Shown here: in pieces, positions 7,813-18,957 of the stretch | Layout of the letters: the number at the start of each line of letters is the position of its first letter | How positions within the stretch are numbered: position 1 is the stretch's first letter | Source of the DNA: Devosia equisanguinis | GTDB lineage: Bacteria > Pseudomonadota > Alphaproteobacteria > Rhizobiales > Hyphomicrobiaceae | Direction of reading: 5' to 3' | DNA length: 38,455 bases | NCBI GenBank assembly: GCA_945862355.1 | Contig: CAMAYR010000011.1 | Location: 1-38,455, forward strand | Notes under the pieces: model-generated | The model's input: the letters and a program-made list of their open reading frames with translations, nothing else | Told to the model about the DNA's origin: nothing | Databases searched by the model: none | Program-made: the position numbers and the translations under genes

Positions 7813-9639
7813 CTATTTGACGGCCCACCATGTGTCGAACGCCATGCCGTTGAGGCTGGGCTTCGCCGGGAAATTCACGCGCGCGCGCCACGCCAACCAC
7901 TGACCTGGCGCATGGAACAACGGAATTACGTAGTCGCCGCTCAGCAGTACCCGGTCGAGGGCGCGCACAGCCGAGACGAAGTCTTCGCGCCGTTCGGCTG
8001 CCAGCAAGGCGTTGATCATGGCGTCGGCGGCCGGGGTATGCACGCCGGCATAGTTGAAGGAGCCCTGCGCATCGGCCGCTGCTGCCGACCATCGGTTGAA
8101 CTGCTCGTTGCCGGGCGAGAGTGATGCCGGCCACAGCACCTGGGCCATATCGAAGTCGAACGACTTCATGCGTGCGGAATATTGTGCGCTGTCTACCTGG
8201 CGAAGGCGCAGCGCTATGCCGAGCCGCTTGAGGGTGTCGGCATAGGACAGTACCAGTCGTTCCTGGGTCCGGCTGGAGGCGAGGAATTCGATGGCGATCT
8301 GCCGCCCGGTGCGCTGATGGACCATGCGTCCATCCGATAGCGCGTAGCCGGCCTGGGCGAGCAGATCGTGTGCGCGTTTGAGTGCCTTCCGATTGTTACC
8401 GCTGCCGTCGGAGATGGGCAGATGCGGGCGGCCATCGAGGATGTCGGCCCGCACAGCGGCCGGGAACGGGGCCAGCAGGGCGCGCTCGCGTGGATCTGCC
8501 GGCCGTCCGGTCGATGCGAGCTCGGAGCGCGCGAAGTAGCTCGTCGAGCGCCGGTAGAGCCCATGAAAGAGGCTTCGGTTGAGCCATTCCGCGTCGAGGA
8601 GTTCGATCAGTGCTCGGCGCACGCGGATGTCGTCGAAGGGTGCGCGACGCGCATTGAAGACGAGTGCGGACATCCCAGATGGAAGGCCGATTTCGACTTC
8701 CCGCCGCAGTGCATGGCCGTCGAGCATGGCGGGAAAACCGTAGCCTTCCGCCCATCGCGTCGGGTCGTCCTCGGTGCGCGCGTCGAGCTCGCCCGACTTA
8801 AAGGCTTCGAACATCGCACTGTGGTCACGGAAGAACTCGAACGTCACCTCGTCGAAATTGTAGCGTCCGCGCTGTAGCGGCAAGTCCCTTCCCCAGTAGT
8901 CGGGATTGCGCCGGTATGTGATCGAGCGGCCTGCGTCGACCTTTGCGACGACATAGGGACCGCTGCCGACTACGGGGGCCAGCGTCGTACGATCGATTGT
9001 TTCGATGGAGACCTTGTGGCGGGGGATGATCGGCATCAGGCCGAGGATGAGCGGCAGCTCGCGGTCGCCCTTGGTCTTGAAGGTGAAGCGCACGGCTCTC
9101 GGCCCCACTGCCTCTGCCTTGGCCACTTTTCCGTAGTGCAGCCTGTGGAACGGCCAACCGTTCTGGGCCAGGGCACGGTGCGAGAACAGCACGTCGTCCA
9201 CGGTGACCGGCTGGCCATCCGAGAAGCGGGCTTCACCCCGCAGATGAAACGTGACCGCGCTGCGGTCGGCCGGCGTCTCGATCCCGCTGGCGATCAGTCC
9301 ATAGAGCGCAAAAGGCTCGCCAGCCGATCGCGCCATCAGGCTCTCGAACACGTATTCGCGGAGGCCCTGGGGCGTGCTCCCCTTGATGGTGAAGGGGTTG
9401 AGGTTGTCGAACGAGCCGGCAGCGCCGAGCTTGAGCTGACCACCTTTCGGGGCATCCGGGTTCACGTAGGGAAGATGGGCGAAATCTCTCGGCAGCGCCG
9501 GTTCGCCGTGCATGGCAATGCCGTGGGCCGGTGCTTGCGCATAAGCCTTCGACGCCGGCACGGACGGCAGCATGGCCATCAGCAGAAGCACGGCGGCCGA
9601 TGCCGGTTTCGATAAGATGATGTGCCGGATCGGCTGCAT
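7813..9639 (-). CDS. YejA-like extracellular solute-binding protein (family 5)
   Basis: A 608-residue periplasmic binding protein for an ABC importer. A signal peptide is visible (residues 1-35, ending near SKAYAQA). The mature protein opens with HGIAMHGEPALPRDFAHLPY and carries the family 5 signature around GSFDNLNPFTIKG, followed by a long two-lobed domain to FDTWWAVK. Sequence style fits the YejA/microcin C peptide-binding subgroup rather than DppA or NikA. ATG at 9639 is chosen because it begins the signal peptide; the frame stays open further upstream. The cognate permease and ATPase genes (yejB, yejE, yejF) are not adjacent, so this is an orphan receptor or its transporter lies elsewhere. 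Confidence 0.9.
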   Translation of the reverse strand: MQPIRHIILSKPASAAVLLLMAMLPSVPASKAYAQAPAHGIAMHGEPALPRDFAHLPYVNPDAPKGGQLKLGAAGSFDNLNPFTIKGSTPQGLREYVFESLMARSAGEPFALYGLIASGIETPADRSAVTFHLRGEARFSDGQPVTVDDVLFSHRALAQNGWPFHRLHYGKVAKAEAVGPRAVRFTFKTKGDRELPLILGLMPIIPRHKVSIETIDRTTLAPVVGSGPYVVAKVDAGRSITYRRNPDYWGRDLPLQRGRYNFDEVTFEFFRDHSAMFEAFKSGELDARTEDDPTRWAEGYGFPAMLDGHALRREVEIGLPSGMSALVFNARRAPFDDIRVRRALIELLDAEWLNRSLFHGLYRRSTSYFARSELASTGRPADPRERALLAPFPAAVRADILDGRPHLPISDGSGNNRKALKRAHDLLAQAGYALSDGRMVHQRTGRQIAIEFLASSRTQERLVLSYADTLKRLGIALRLRQVDSAQYSARMKSFDFDMAQVLWPASLSPGNEQFNRWSAAAADAQGSFNYAGVHTPAADAMINALLAAERREDFVSAVRALDRVLLSGDYVIPLFHAPGQWLAWRARVNFPAKPSLNGMAFDTWWAVK

Positions 9640-10025
9640 TGCGAGGTGAATTCCCCATTTCAGGTGACCGAGCGAGGCCATGGCGCTGCACGCGGCGATC
9701 CTACCACCCTGCGGCACTGGTCCACAGCGGCTGCTGACGACCTCGGCCGACGAGCGTTGCCACCTTGCCACGGCTGGGCTTGTTAACAGCGGTGTCGTTC
9801 GGCTGCAGGGGCTCGGCCACGGGAATGCCTCAATCACGCTCTTACTCCGCAAGCCATGCGCGATACCCAACGTTCGCGCCAATTGTATCCACTGTGCCTC
9901 GTGTCTGTCTTTGTTCGGGGTGGCGCAGGGCAATGGCCGTGTCCAAGCCTTCGGTGGATGAGGGGCATGGCACGAGATTGCGGAGCGGGCGCGGCTCGCA
10001 TTGACAACGAAAGGTCCTGAATCAC
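9640..10025. other. Divergent intergenic region, probable promoters
   Basis: About 390 bases between two divergent genes for exported proteins. No coding frame is convincing. It should hold promoters in both directions; I see AAAGGTCC as the ribosome site of the IalB-type gene at the right edge but no clear -35/-10 pair. Confidence 0.4.
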
Positions 10026-10856
10026 ATGGCGGAGCGGTTTTCAAGAGCGCGCGGCGCTGGGTTTGTTGCGACTGGTGCTGCCATCGCACTGGCAGCGGTA
10101 GTCACAATGCCGGCGGGAGCCCAACAGGCCAAGCAACCTGCCAAGCAGCCGGCCAAACAAGCCGCACCGGCCGGAGCCCAGCAGCAGAGCGCGTGGGTTA
10201 AGCTGTGCGAGAAGGCGCCCTACAACAAGATGGGACCCGACGGTAAGCCCCAGTTGGCCGACGGCAAGCCGGTCATGGAGGAGAAGATGCTCTGCCTCAC
10301 TCACCATGAGCAGATGACCAATGTCGGCGTGACGATGATCTCTGCGGCCATCCAGCAGCTCGATGGCATCGACAAGCTGCACATGATGGTCATGGTGCCG
10401 CCCACGACCGGCATCGTCATGCCGGCTGGCATGAGCGTCGTGGTCTACGACAAAGAGCAGGTCGCAAAGCTCGAAAAGAAAGAGCAGCTCGATCAGAAGA
10501 CCCTGGTCGGCCAGAAGCTGATGTTCACGATCTGCCACCAGAACGGTTGCACTGCCGAGAATGAGGCGACGCCTCAACTCGTCGAGGCGATGAAGAAGGG
10601 CGTGGTGATGGTCGCCTATGCGACGCACGTCTCGGGCCAGCCGATTCCCTATCAGGTGCCGCTCGTCGGCTTCAAGGGAACGCTCGAGGGCAAGGCCGTC
10701 GACAATCAGGCTTACCAGGAGCAGCGCAAGAATTTGCAGCAGACGTTCATGGCCAATCGCCTGGAGGCTCTGAAGCAGATGCAGGGCGGTGGTCAGGCTG
10801 CCGCGGGGGCTCCTGCGGCTGGTGGCCCGGCGGCGAAGGCTCCAGCCAAGAAGTAG
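10026..10856 (+). CDS. Invasion-associated locus B (IalB) family protein
   Basis: A 276-residue exported protein. The signal peptide (about residues 1-33, ending near AGAQQ) is followed by a low-complexity linker of repeated KQPA units, then the IalB domain (about 57-230): WVKLCEKAPY, CLTHHEQM, ISAAIQQLDG, a TGIVMPAGMSVVVYD segment and FTICHQNGCTAE, with Cys pairs likely to form disulfides. The C terminus is Ala/Gly/Lys-rich. The family is common in Hyphomicrobiales, including free-living species, and despite its name does not imply pathogenicity; its molecular role is unclear. It is a single-gene unit with a terminator-like hairpin downstream. Confidence 0.93.
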   Translation: MAERFSRARGAGFVATGAAIALAAVVTMPAGAQQAKQPAKQPAKQAAPAGAQQQSAWVKLCEKAPYNKMGPDGKPQLADGKPVMEEKMLCLTHHEQMTNVGVTMISAAIQQLDGIDKLHMMVMVPPTTGIVMPAGMSVVVYDKEQVAKLEKKEQLDQKTLVGQKLMFTICHQNGCTAENEATPQLVEAMKKGVVMVAYATHVSGQPIPYQVPLVGFKGTLEGKAVDNQAYQEQRKNLQQTFMANRLEALKQMQGGGQAAAGAPAAGGPAAKAPAKK

Positions 10857-10902
10857 ATGGTCGGTCATCTGCCCCGTGGCGGTGCGGAGCTTGAAAGCGA
10901 GA

Positions 10903-10930
10903 ACGCCCGGTCCAAGCGGCCGGGCGTCGT
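10903..10930 (+). terminator. Hairpin downstream of the IalB-family gene
   Basis: ACGCCCGG (10903-10910) pairs with CCGGGCGT (10920-10927) around TCCAAGCGG, followed by CGTCATT. It lies 46 bases after the stop and between convergent genes. The weak T content lowers certainty. Confidence 0.6.
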
Positions 10931-10965
10931 CATTCGCGTCGAGGCTGCAGCTTGCCGGAGGCGGC

Positions 10966-12270
10966 TCAGGCGTGCGCGGGCGCAGGCGCCGCCGATGGCG
11001 TGAGGTTCGGCAGTCGAGCCGGCAGGCAGGCCGCCGCGAGCAGCATGCCGACCGCGGCTACTGCGAGCAGGTAGAACAGCGAATCGAACCCCCAGTTCGC
11101 ATACACGTAGGAGATCATCGGTAGCGCCAGTGCCAGGGTCGTGAAGCTCACGACATAGCGCGCGCCATAGATCCGCGAGCGGAACTCGCCCGTCGCCATC
11201 TTGCCGATCATGTAGTCGGTGATCGGGATCTGGCCGAACGCGCCGAGCATGAAGCCGAGCGCCACGACGACGGCCCATCCTTCGCTAGCGCCGGGCATCA
11301 GCGAGAAGAATACAATCTGCACGGCGGCCGCCACCACGAACACTGACCTGGGGCCGTATCTATCGAGCAGCCCACCGACGATGAGCTGCGCGAATGATGC
11401 CACCGAGAAGACGATGAAGGTGAACACGCCGACCATCGTGGCGAGGTCGGCGCGGCCTGCCAGGCCCGTGGCCTTCAGCCAGGTGAGGATGTCCTGGGAG
11501 AGGACCGGGAGCCGCTCGTCGAACAGCTTGGGGATAGAGAACGAGGTCGACTGGAAGATCAGGCTCGACAGCGCTGCCGTGATGAACGCGATTACGGAGA
11601 TCCGCTTCAGCATCGCCTTCGCCTCGGGGGGCAGTTTACCCCCCTGTACCGGCCCCTCGGATGTGGACTTTACCAGTGGCGGGGCGGTCAACTCGGGCCA
11701 GCGCAATAGAGCGTATGCAAGGCCGACGAGGATCGATACGACACCTGGCACGATGAAGGCCGCCCGCCAGCTCACGAGGTCGATCAGGTACCCGGTGACG
11801 AGCGCTGCGCCGGCCACGCCGAAGTTGCCCCACACCCCGTTCACGGCAAGCCGCATGCCGGTGTTCTTCCACTTGCTCGTGACGATGGCGAGCCCGACGG
11901 GATGGTAGATCGCCGCCATCATGCCGACCACGAACAGCCCGAACCCGATCTGCAGTGGCGATTGGGCAAAGCCGGTTGCGATCGAGGCGAGCCCGACGCC
12001 GACGAAGAACACCACCATCATGCCCTCGCGGTTCCACCGGTCGGCAGCCCAGCCCATAGGCAGGGAGAACAGTCCGAATGCCAGAAAGCCCGGTGTGGCG
12101 TACTTCAAGAGGTCGGCGTAGCCCATGCCCCATTCGCGCGTCAGCGTGAGGGCGGCCACCGTGGCGAATATCAGCGTGAACATGTGGTCGAGCAGATGCC
12201 CGATGTTCAGCAGCAGGAAGTGGATGCGGTCGCGGCGCGTTTCGGTTTGGGCAGACAGCGTAGGCGTCAT
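10966..12270 (-). CDS. Major facilitator superfamily transporter
   Basis: A 434-residue inner-membrane protein with about twelve predicted transmembrane helices. The loop between helices 2 and 3 has the MFS signature in the form GWAADRWNREGMM. IYHPVGLAIVTSKWKNTGMRLAVNGVWGN resembles the NNP/oxalate-like or fosmidomycin-resistance-type part of MFS. A polar central loop (about 205-235) separates the two six-helix halves. Substrate is unknown. ATG 12270 is preceded by GAGG at good spacing. It is divergent from the TPP-riboswitch transcript; a thiamin-related substrate is possible but has no direct support. Confidence 0.88.
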   Translation of the reverse strand: MTPTLSAQTETRRDRIHFLLLNIGHLLDHMFTLIFATVAALTLTREWGMGYADLLKYATPGFLAFGLFSLPMGWAADRWNREGMMVVFFVGVGLASIATGFAQSPLQIGFGLFVVGMMAAIYHPVGLAIVTSKWKNTGMRLAVNGVWGNFGVAGAALVTGYLIDLVSWRAAFIVPGVVSILVGLAYALLRWPELTAPPLVKSTSEGPVQGGKLPPEAKAMLKRISVIAFITAALSSLIFQSTSFSIPKLFDERLPVLSQDILTWLKATGLAGRADLATMVGVFTFIVFSVASFAQLIVGGLLDRYGPRSVFVVAAAVQIVFFSLMPGASEGWAVVVALGFMLGAFGQIPITDYMIGKMATGEFRSRIYGARYVVSFTTLALALPMISYVYANWGFDSLFYLLAVAAVGMLLAAACLPARLPNLTPSAAPAPAHA

Positions 12271-12433
12271 GGGGCCTCGGGGAGATACGTCATGGCGGCA
12301 CAACCCAACCAAGAATGCCCAAATCTAGCATCGGCACATTCCCGCGTCTGCCATCTCTTACTTGACCGCCTTGTCACGCAACAGTCGTTTGCGCTCTTGC
12401 AATGCCAGCGGCTTCATCGCACATTGGCCTGAT

Positions 12434-12531
12434 ATCCGAGGGGTGCCGGCGGCAGCCGGCTGAGATCGCACTGCACTCCGTGCGAGCCACCCTTAGAACC
12501 TGATCCGGGTCATGCCGGCGAAGGGACGGGA
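12434..12531 (+). promoter_or_regulatory. TPP riboswitch (THI box)
   Basis: The conserved parts of the thiamin pyrophosphate aptamer are present in order: GAGGGGTGCC (P2/P1 side), GGCTGAGATCGCA with the CTGAGA T-loop, then ACCCTTAGAACCTGATC, CGGGTCATGCCGGCG and AAGGGA. Binding of TPP would repress the downstream genes. It lies about 87 bases before the start of the YjbR gene and more than 500 before thiC, so both genes should be under its control. Whether control acts on transcription or translation is not obvious from the short expression platform. Confidence 0.95.
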
Positions 12532-12617
12532 GCCGATGTGAGCAATTGTTTCCACAAATACCGTTGGTGCCGCTGCACGTGCTCAGCCGATCGCGCTGCG
12601 CGATGGGAAGGCGCGCG

Positions 12618-13034
12618 GTGAGCCCTGCCGCCTACAACTCGTTCTGCAGCGCTCTGCCCCACACGAGCCATGTGGTGCAGTGGGGCGGCTGTGATGTCTG
12701 GAAGGTCGGGGGCAAGGTTTTCGCCATCGGCGGGTGGAACGACGCCGATCAGGATATGTTCGTCACGTTCAAGTGCACCGGGATCGCGTTCGAGATCCTG
12801 AAAGACATGCCGGGGCTGAGGCCGGCGCCCTATCTGGCCTCGCGCGGGCTGAAGTGGATACAGCGTACGGGCCCGGAAAGCATGAGCGATGCAGTCCTGC
12901 GCGAGTACCTCCGCGGGAGCCATAGCCTCGTCACACTGGGCCTGCCCAAGAAATTGCAGCGGGAGCTTGGTCTGATCCCGCCCACCAGCGCCGCTGACGC
13001 CGCCAACGCCAACGCCAACGCCTTTCAATCCTGA
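12618..13034 (+). CDS. MmcQ/YjbR family protein
   Basis: A 138-residue cytoplasmic protein of the MmcQ/YjbR family (CyaY-like fold, described as DNA-binding; function poorly known). Visible family features are AYNSFCSALPHTSHVVQWGG, DVWKVGGKVFAIGGW, the central FKCTGIAFEIL, LASRGLKWI and the helix YLRGSHSLVTLGLPKKLQREL. I chose GTG at 12618 because GGAAGG lies just upstream and it gives the usual family start; ATG 12603 would add five residues. The C terminus ends in a low-complexity run of Ala-Asn repeats (GCCAAC codons). Its position between a TPP riboswitch and thiC, with 43 bases to thiC, suggests co-transcription and thiamin control. Confidence 0.88.
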   Translation: MSPAAYNSFCSALPHTSHVVQWGGCDVWKVGGKVFAIGGWNDADQDMFVTFKCTGIAFEILKDMPGLRPAPYLASRGLKWIQRTGPESMSDAVLREYLRGSHSLVTLGLPKKLQRELGLIPPTSAADAANANANAFQS

Positions 13035-13047
13035 GCAGCCGTTTTAA

Positions 13048-15587
<2,540 letters not shown>

Positions 15588-15650
15588 GCGGATCGTGCTC
15601 GCACTATTGATTGGGGACCCAAACTGGCGACGTGACGTGGATGGCCCCGG

Positions 15651-16055
15651 CTATCTTACCCAATTCTCGACCTTCAATCCGCTCACCCGCCTGAACTCCC
15701 GCACGTTGTCTGTGACGAGAACCATGCCGAGAGCGATCGCGTGTGCGGCGATCAGAAGATCGTTCGCGCCGATAGGTGTGCCTTTGGCTTCGAGTGCGAC
15801 GCGCACCTTGGCGTATGCTTCATCGGCCGAAGCCTCGAGCGGCAGGATGCTCAGCGCTGCGAGGATGGTCTCGAGCTGCATCGTCAGCCTGGCCGAGCCC
15901 TTCTTTGCCGCGCCGAAGCGTATTTCGGCTGCCACCACGAGGCTCGTCGCGATCGAGTGCTCGCCGACCTCGGCAATCCGCTTCGCGACCTTTCCCTGCG
16001 GATTACGGACGAGATCCGAGATGGTTGGCGTGTCGAGCAGGTAGCGTGCCGTCAC
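15651..16055 (-). CDS. vapC: VapC-type PIN-domain toxin
   Basis: A 134-residue PIN-domain ribonuclease, toxin of a type II system. The acidic residues expected to bind Mg2+ are present: Asp8 (YLLDTPTISDL), Glu44 (AAEIRFG), Asp99 (GANDLLIAAHA) and Asp116 (LVTDNVREF). Length is typical and no residue is missing, so it looks active. Its start overlaps the end of vapB by four bases. RNA target is not predictable. Confidence 0.93.
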   Translation of the reverse strand: MTARYLLDTPTISDLVRNPQGKVAKRIAEVGEHSIATSLVVAAEIRFGAAKKGSARLTMQLETILAALSILPLEASADEAYAKVRVALEAKGTPIGANDLLIAAHAIALGMVLVTDNVREFRRVSGLKVENWVR

Positions 16056-16282
16056 AGTCGCACCGGCTCCGGCGCCAGATCGTGAATGGGTGGGAAGTCC
16101 TCATCCAACGGCTTCAAGGTAGCGAGGACATCGAGAAGAGAGCGAGGTGCTACGGGTTCTATGATCAGGCAGGCGCCTTCCTGGCGCATCACGGCTTCAT
16201 CGCCGGGAAGCTCGAACTCGCGGGGAATGCGAACAGCCTGATTGCGGCCGTTCTTGAACAATCTCACGCGGCGCTCCGCCAT
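16052..16282 (-). CDS. vapB: VapB-type antitoxin (AbrB/SpoVT fold)
   Basis: A 76-residue antitoxin with an N-terminal swapped-hairpin DNA-binding domain: RVRLFKNGRNQAVRIPREFELPG is the VagC/VapB pattern. The C-terminal half (about 45-76) is acidic and Pro-rich and should wrap around and block VapC. It is the promoter-proximal gene of the pair and, as usual for the family, probably represses its own operon together with the toxin. Confidence 0.92.
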   Translation of the reverse strand: MAERRVRLFKNGRNQAVRIPREFELPGDEAVMRQEGACLIIEPVAPRSLLDVLATLKPLDEDFPPIHDLAPEPVRL

Positions 16283-16379
16283 CGGTCAGGCTCCTCACAA
16301 GCAGGCGTATGCCATAGCATAGGCTGGCTGCCTCGGCAATGCCGGGGCCGTGGCACAAACCCACCCCGCGCCCTCCCCC

Positions 16380-17378
16380 TCAGAACATCGCCGGATGGAC
16401 GCGGTCGGGCGGGGTGTGGCCGTCGAGGAAGGTCTTGATGTTGATGATCACCTTGTCACCCATGTCGTGCCGGCCCTCTAGCGTGGCCGAGCCCATGTGG
16501 GGCGTGGCGACGACGCGCGGCGAGGCGAGCAGTTTGGGATTGATCGCGGGCTCGTTCTCGAACACGTCGAGACCCGCGCCGGCGATTGCACCCGCCTCGA
16601 GCAGCCGCGCCAGCTCGTTCTCGTCGATCACCTCGCCGCGCGATGTGTTGACGATGTAGGCGGTGGGCTTCAGCAGCTTCAGTCGGCGGGCGGAGAGCAG
16701 GTGATACGTCGCCGGCGTGTGGGGACAGTTCACCGACACGATGTCCATGCGCGCGATCATCTGGTCGAGGCTGTCCCAGTACGTCGCTTCCAGCTCCTCC
16801 TCGACGCCCTCTGCAACGCGACGGCGGTTGTGGTAGTGGATCTGCAACCCGAACGCGCGGGCGCGCCGCGCAACGGCCTGCCCGATGCGGCCCATGCCGA
16901 TGATTCCGAGCCGCTTGCCCCAGATGCGATGGCCCAGCATCCACGTCGGCGACCAGCCCGCCCAGTTGTGGCGCGGTTCGCGAAGCAGTGCGGCGCCTTC
17001 GGCAAGCCGGCGCGGGACGGCCAGGATGAGCGCCATCGTGAAATCGGCGGTGTCCTCGGTCAGCACGGTGGGCGTGTTGGTCACGACAATGCCCTTGGCC
17101 CGAGCAGCGTCGAGGTCGATGTTGTCGACGCCGTTGCCGAAGTTCGCGATCAGGCGGAGCTGGGGACCGGCCTCGCTGATCACTCCGGCGTCGATGCGGT
17201 CCGTTACCGTGGGCACCAGCACTTCGGCAGTCTTGAGCGCGGCGACCAGATCGGCGCGCGACATCGGCTTGTCCTCGACGTTCAGGCGTGCGTCGAACAA
17301 TTCGCGCATCCGCGTCTCCGTCGAATCCGGCAGGCGCCGGGTGACGATGACGAGGGGCTTTTTCGCCGAGTTCGGCAT
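16380..17378 (-). CDS. D-2-hydroxyacid dehydrogenase (glyoxylate/hydroxypyruvate reductase type)
   Basis: A 332-residue NAD(P)-dependent enzyme interconverting 2-ketoacids and D-2-hydroxyacids. The Rossmann motif is LGIIGMGRIGQAVARRARAFG, the conserved Arg lies in VNTSRGEVIDE, the Glu in AGLDVFENEP, and the His in ATPHMGSAT. The substrate-domain loop ANFGNGVDNIDLDAA and the overall style fit glyoxylate reductase/D-glycerate dehydrogenase rather than D-3-phosphoglycerate dehydrogenase; no ACT domain is present. ATG 17378 (MPNSAKKP) is chosen; the frame continues upstream without support. It is convergent to nothing close and lies about 100 bases from vapB. Confidence 0.92.
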   Translation of the reverse strand: MPNSAKKPLVIVTRRLPDSTETRMRELFDARLNVEDKPMSRADLVAALKTAEVLVPTVTDRIDAGVISEAGPQLRLIANFGNGVDNIDLDAARAKGIVVTNTPTVLTEDTADFTMALILAVPRRLAEGAALLREPRHNWAGWSPTWMLGHRIWGKRLGIIGMGRIGQAVARRARAFGLQIHYHNRRRVAEGVEEELEATYWDSLDQMIARMDIVSVNCPHTPATYHLLSARRLKLLKPTAYIVNTSRGEVIDENELARLLEAGAIAGAGLDVFENEPAINPKLLASPRVVATPHMGSATLEGRHDMGDKVIINIKTFLDGHTPPDRVHPAMF

Positions 17379-17631
17379 GGGGCTCGGGCTCTTTCTGGCA
17401 GGGGGGAGGCGGGCGGCCCCCGATGTTGGTCGGCAATTGCCAATCATCACATCTGCAGGCCAGCGCGGCTTTCCCAAGTGTTTAGCAGAGGCCGCGGTGC
17501 CGACAAAGCGGGGTGTTCGTCTAGGGATGCTGGTGGGGCCGGTACTGTACGCGATGCAAGCAACGCAATTGTGCCGGAGACCTCTCGAACTGCCATTGAC
17601 GTGCCATGTGTTTTCGGCAAACTAGCCAACC

Positions 17632-18180
17632 ATGCGCTATCAAACAGCACTGATTCTCGTCACATCGGGCTTGTCCCTGCTCATCGCCGGTTGCGGCGCG
17701 GGCAGCTCGCTGTCCACTGGCTCGCTGATGGGCGGCTCCAGCGCCACTCAGCCAACCGCCGAGAAGCCGATTACCCCAACCGACAGGGCGCTCCACGTGG
17801 GGGCGACGGTCGCGCGGGCCCAGCGCTGTGGCTTCGTCTTCGAGCCCGAGCAGGTCCGCGGCAATTTCCTCGCCGCCGAGCAGCAGGCAGGGACTGCGCC
17901 GGATGCGCTGCAGAAGGCGCAGAAGGAGTTCGACTTCACGCGCCAGACGATTCTTGCGGCCATCGCCAAGGATGATGCGTATTGCACCGAAGGGCGCAAT
18001 CGCGAGGTCAAGGCCGCGCTCAATCGGCACCTCGTCGGCGACTTCAATCCGCCGCGCGCCCGTGCGCAGGTGAATGTCGGCTTATTCGAGCACCAGAAGC
18101 GCAACGATACTTTCGATGGCAACAAGGTGTTCGATACGAGCGACAAGAAGCCCGGTATTCTGGGCGGCGGCGAGGAGTGA
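17632..18180 (+). CDS. Putative lipoprotein of unknown function
   Basis: A 182-residue protein with a lipoprotein signal peptide ending in LLIAGC (Cys21). A Ser/Gly/Thr-rich linker follows, then a conserved-looking domain from about residue 45: TDRALHVGATVARAQRCGF..EP, a region with predicted helices (ALQKAQKEFDFTRQTILAAI) and DDAYCTEGRNREVKAALNRHLVGDF. The two Cys in RCGF and YCTEG may form a disulfide. No enzymatic motif is visible. It is a single gene, divergent from the dehydrogenase with about 250 bases between them. Confidence 0.78.
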   Translation: MRYQTALILVTSGLSLLIAGCGAGSSLSTGSLMGGSSATQPTAEKPITPTDRALHVGATVARAQRCGFVFEPEQVRGNFLAAEQQAGTAPDALQKAQKEFDFTRQTILAAIAKDDAYCTEGRNREVKAALNRHLVGDFNPPRARAQVNVGLFEHQKRNDTFDGNKVFDTSDKKPGILGGGEE

Positions 18181-18201
18181 TCGGGTATTCCTGAGCAAAT
18201 T

Positions 18202-18476
18202 GGCACAATTTCCGGCCCGCAGGGCCGAGACCGCTGACGTCGGCTTGCGCCGCGCTGGGGCGAAGCATGTCCGGATCGCGTCGAGCTGTTCGGCGCCAGT
18301 GCGCCGCACCGAAGGCAGCCGCCTGCAAAGGACACCACTTCCGGCCCGCAGGGCCGAGACCGCGAATGCGGTCCGGCGCTAGTGCGCCGCACCGAAGGCA
18401 GCCTCCCGCAATTGGCACAACTTCCGGCCCGCAGGGCCGAGACCGCGAACGCGGTCCGGCGCCAGTGCGCCGCACT
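18202..18476. repeat. Tandem GC-rich hairpin repeats beside rnpB, three copies
   Basis: The 25-base core starting TTCCGGCCCGCAGGG and ending CCGAGACCGC occurs exactly three times, at 18210-18234, 18339-18363 and 18422-18446. Each is followed by a shared tail with GCGGTCCGGCGC and AGTGCGCCGCAC. The first copy carries about 45 extra bases between core and tail. Each unit can fold into two hairpins (GGCCC.GCAGGGCC and the GCGC tail). The array fills the space between the lipoprotein stop and the 3' end of rnpB. Confidence 0.85.
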
Positions 18477-18488
18477 TTCAAACAATGT

Positions 18489-18895
<407 letters not shown>

Positions 18896-18957
18896 AACCG
18901 TGGAGTAAGGGGGGCTCGCCGACAAGGCAAGCCCGATTTCAAGCTCGAGTTCCGGGA

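Noticed and set aside
10041-10868. A 275-codon minus-strand frame rich in Leu, Arg and His
   Set aside because: It is the exact antisense of the IalB-family gene, which has a signal peptide, known domain and terminator.
18044-18481. Minus-strand frames encoding repeated SRPCGPEVV-like units
   Set aside because: They arise from the DNA repeats beside rnpB read as protein; there is no start signal, and different copies are read in different frames.
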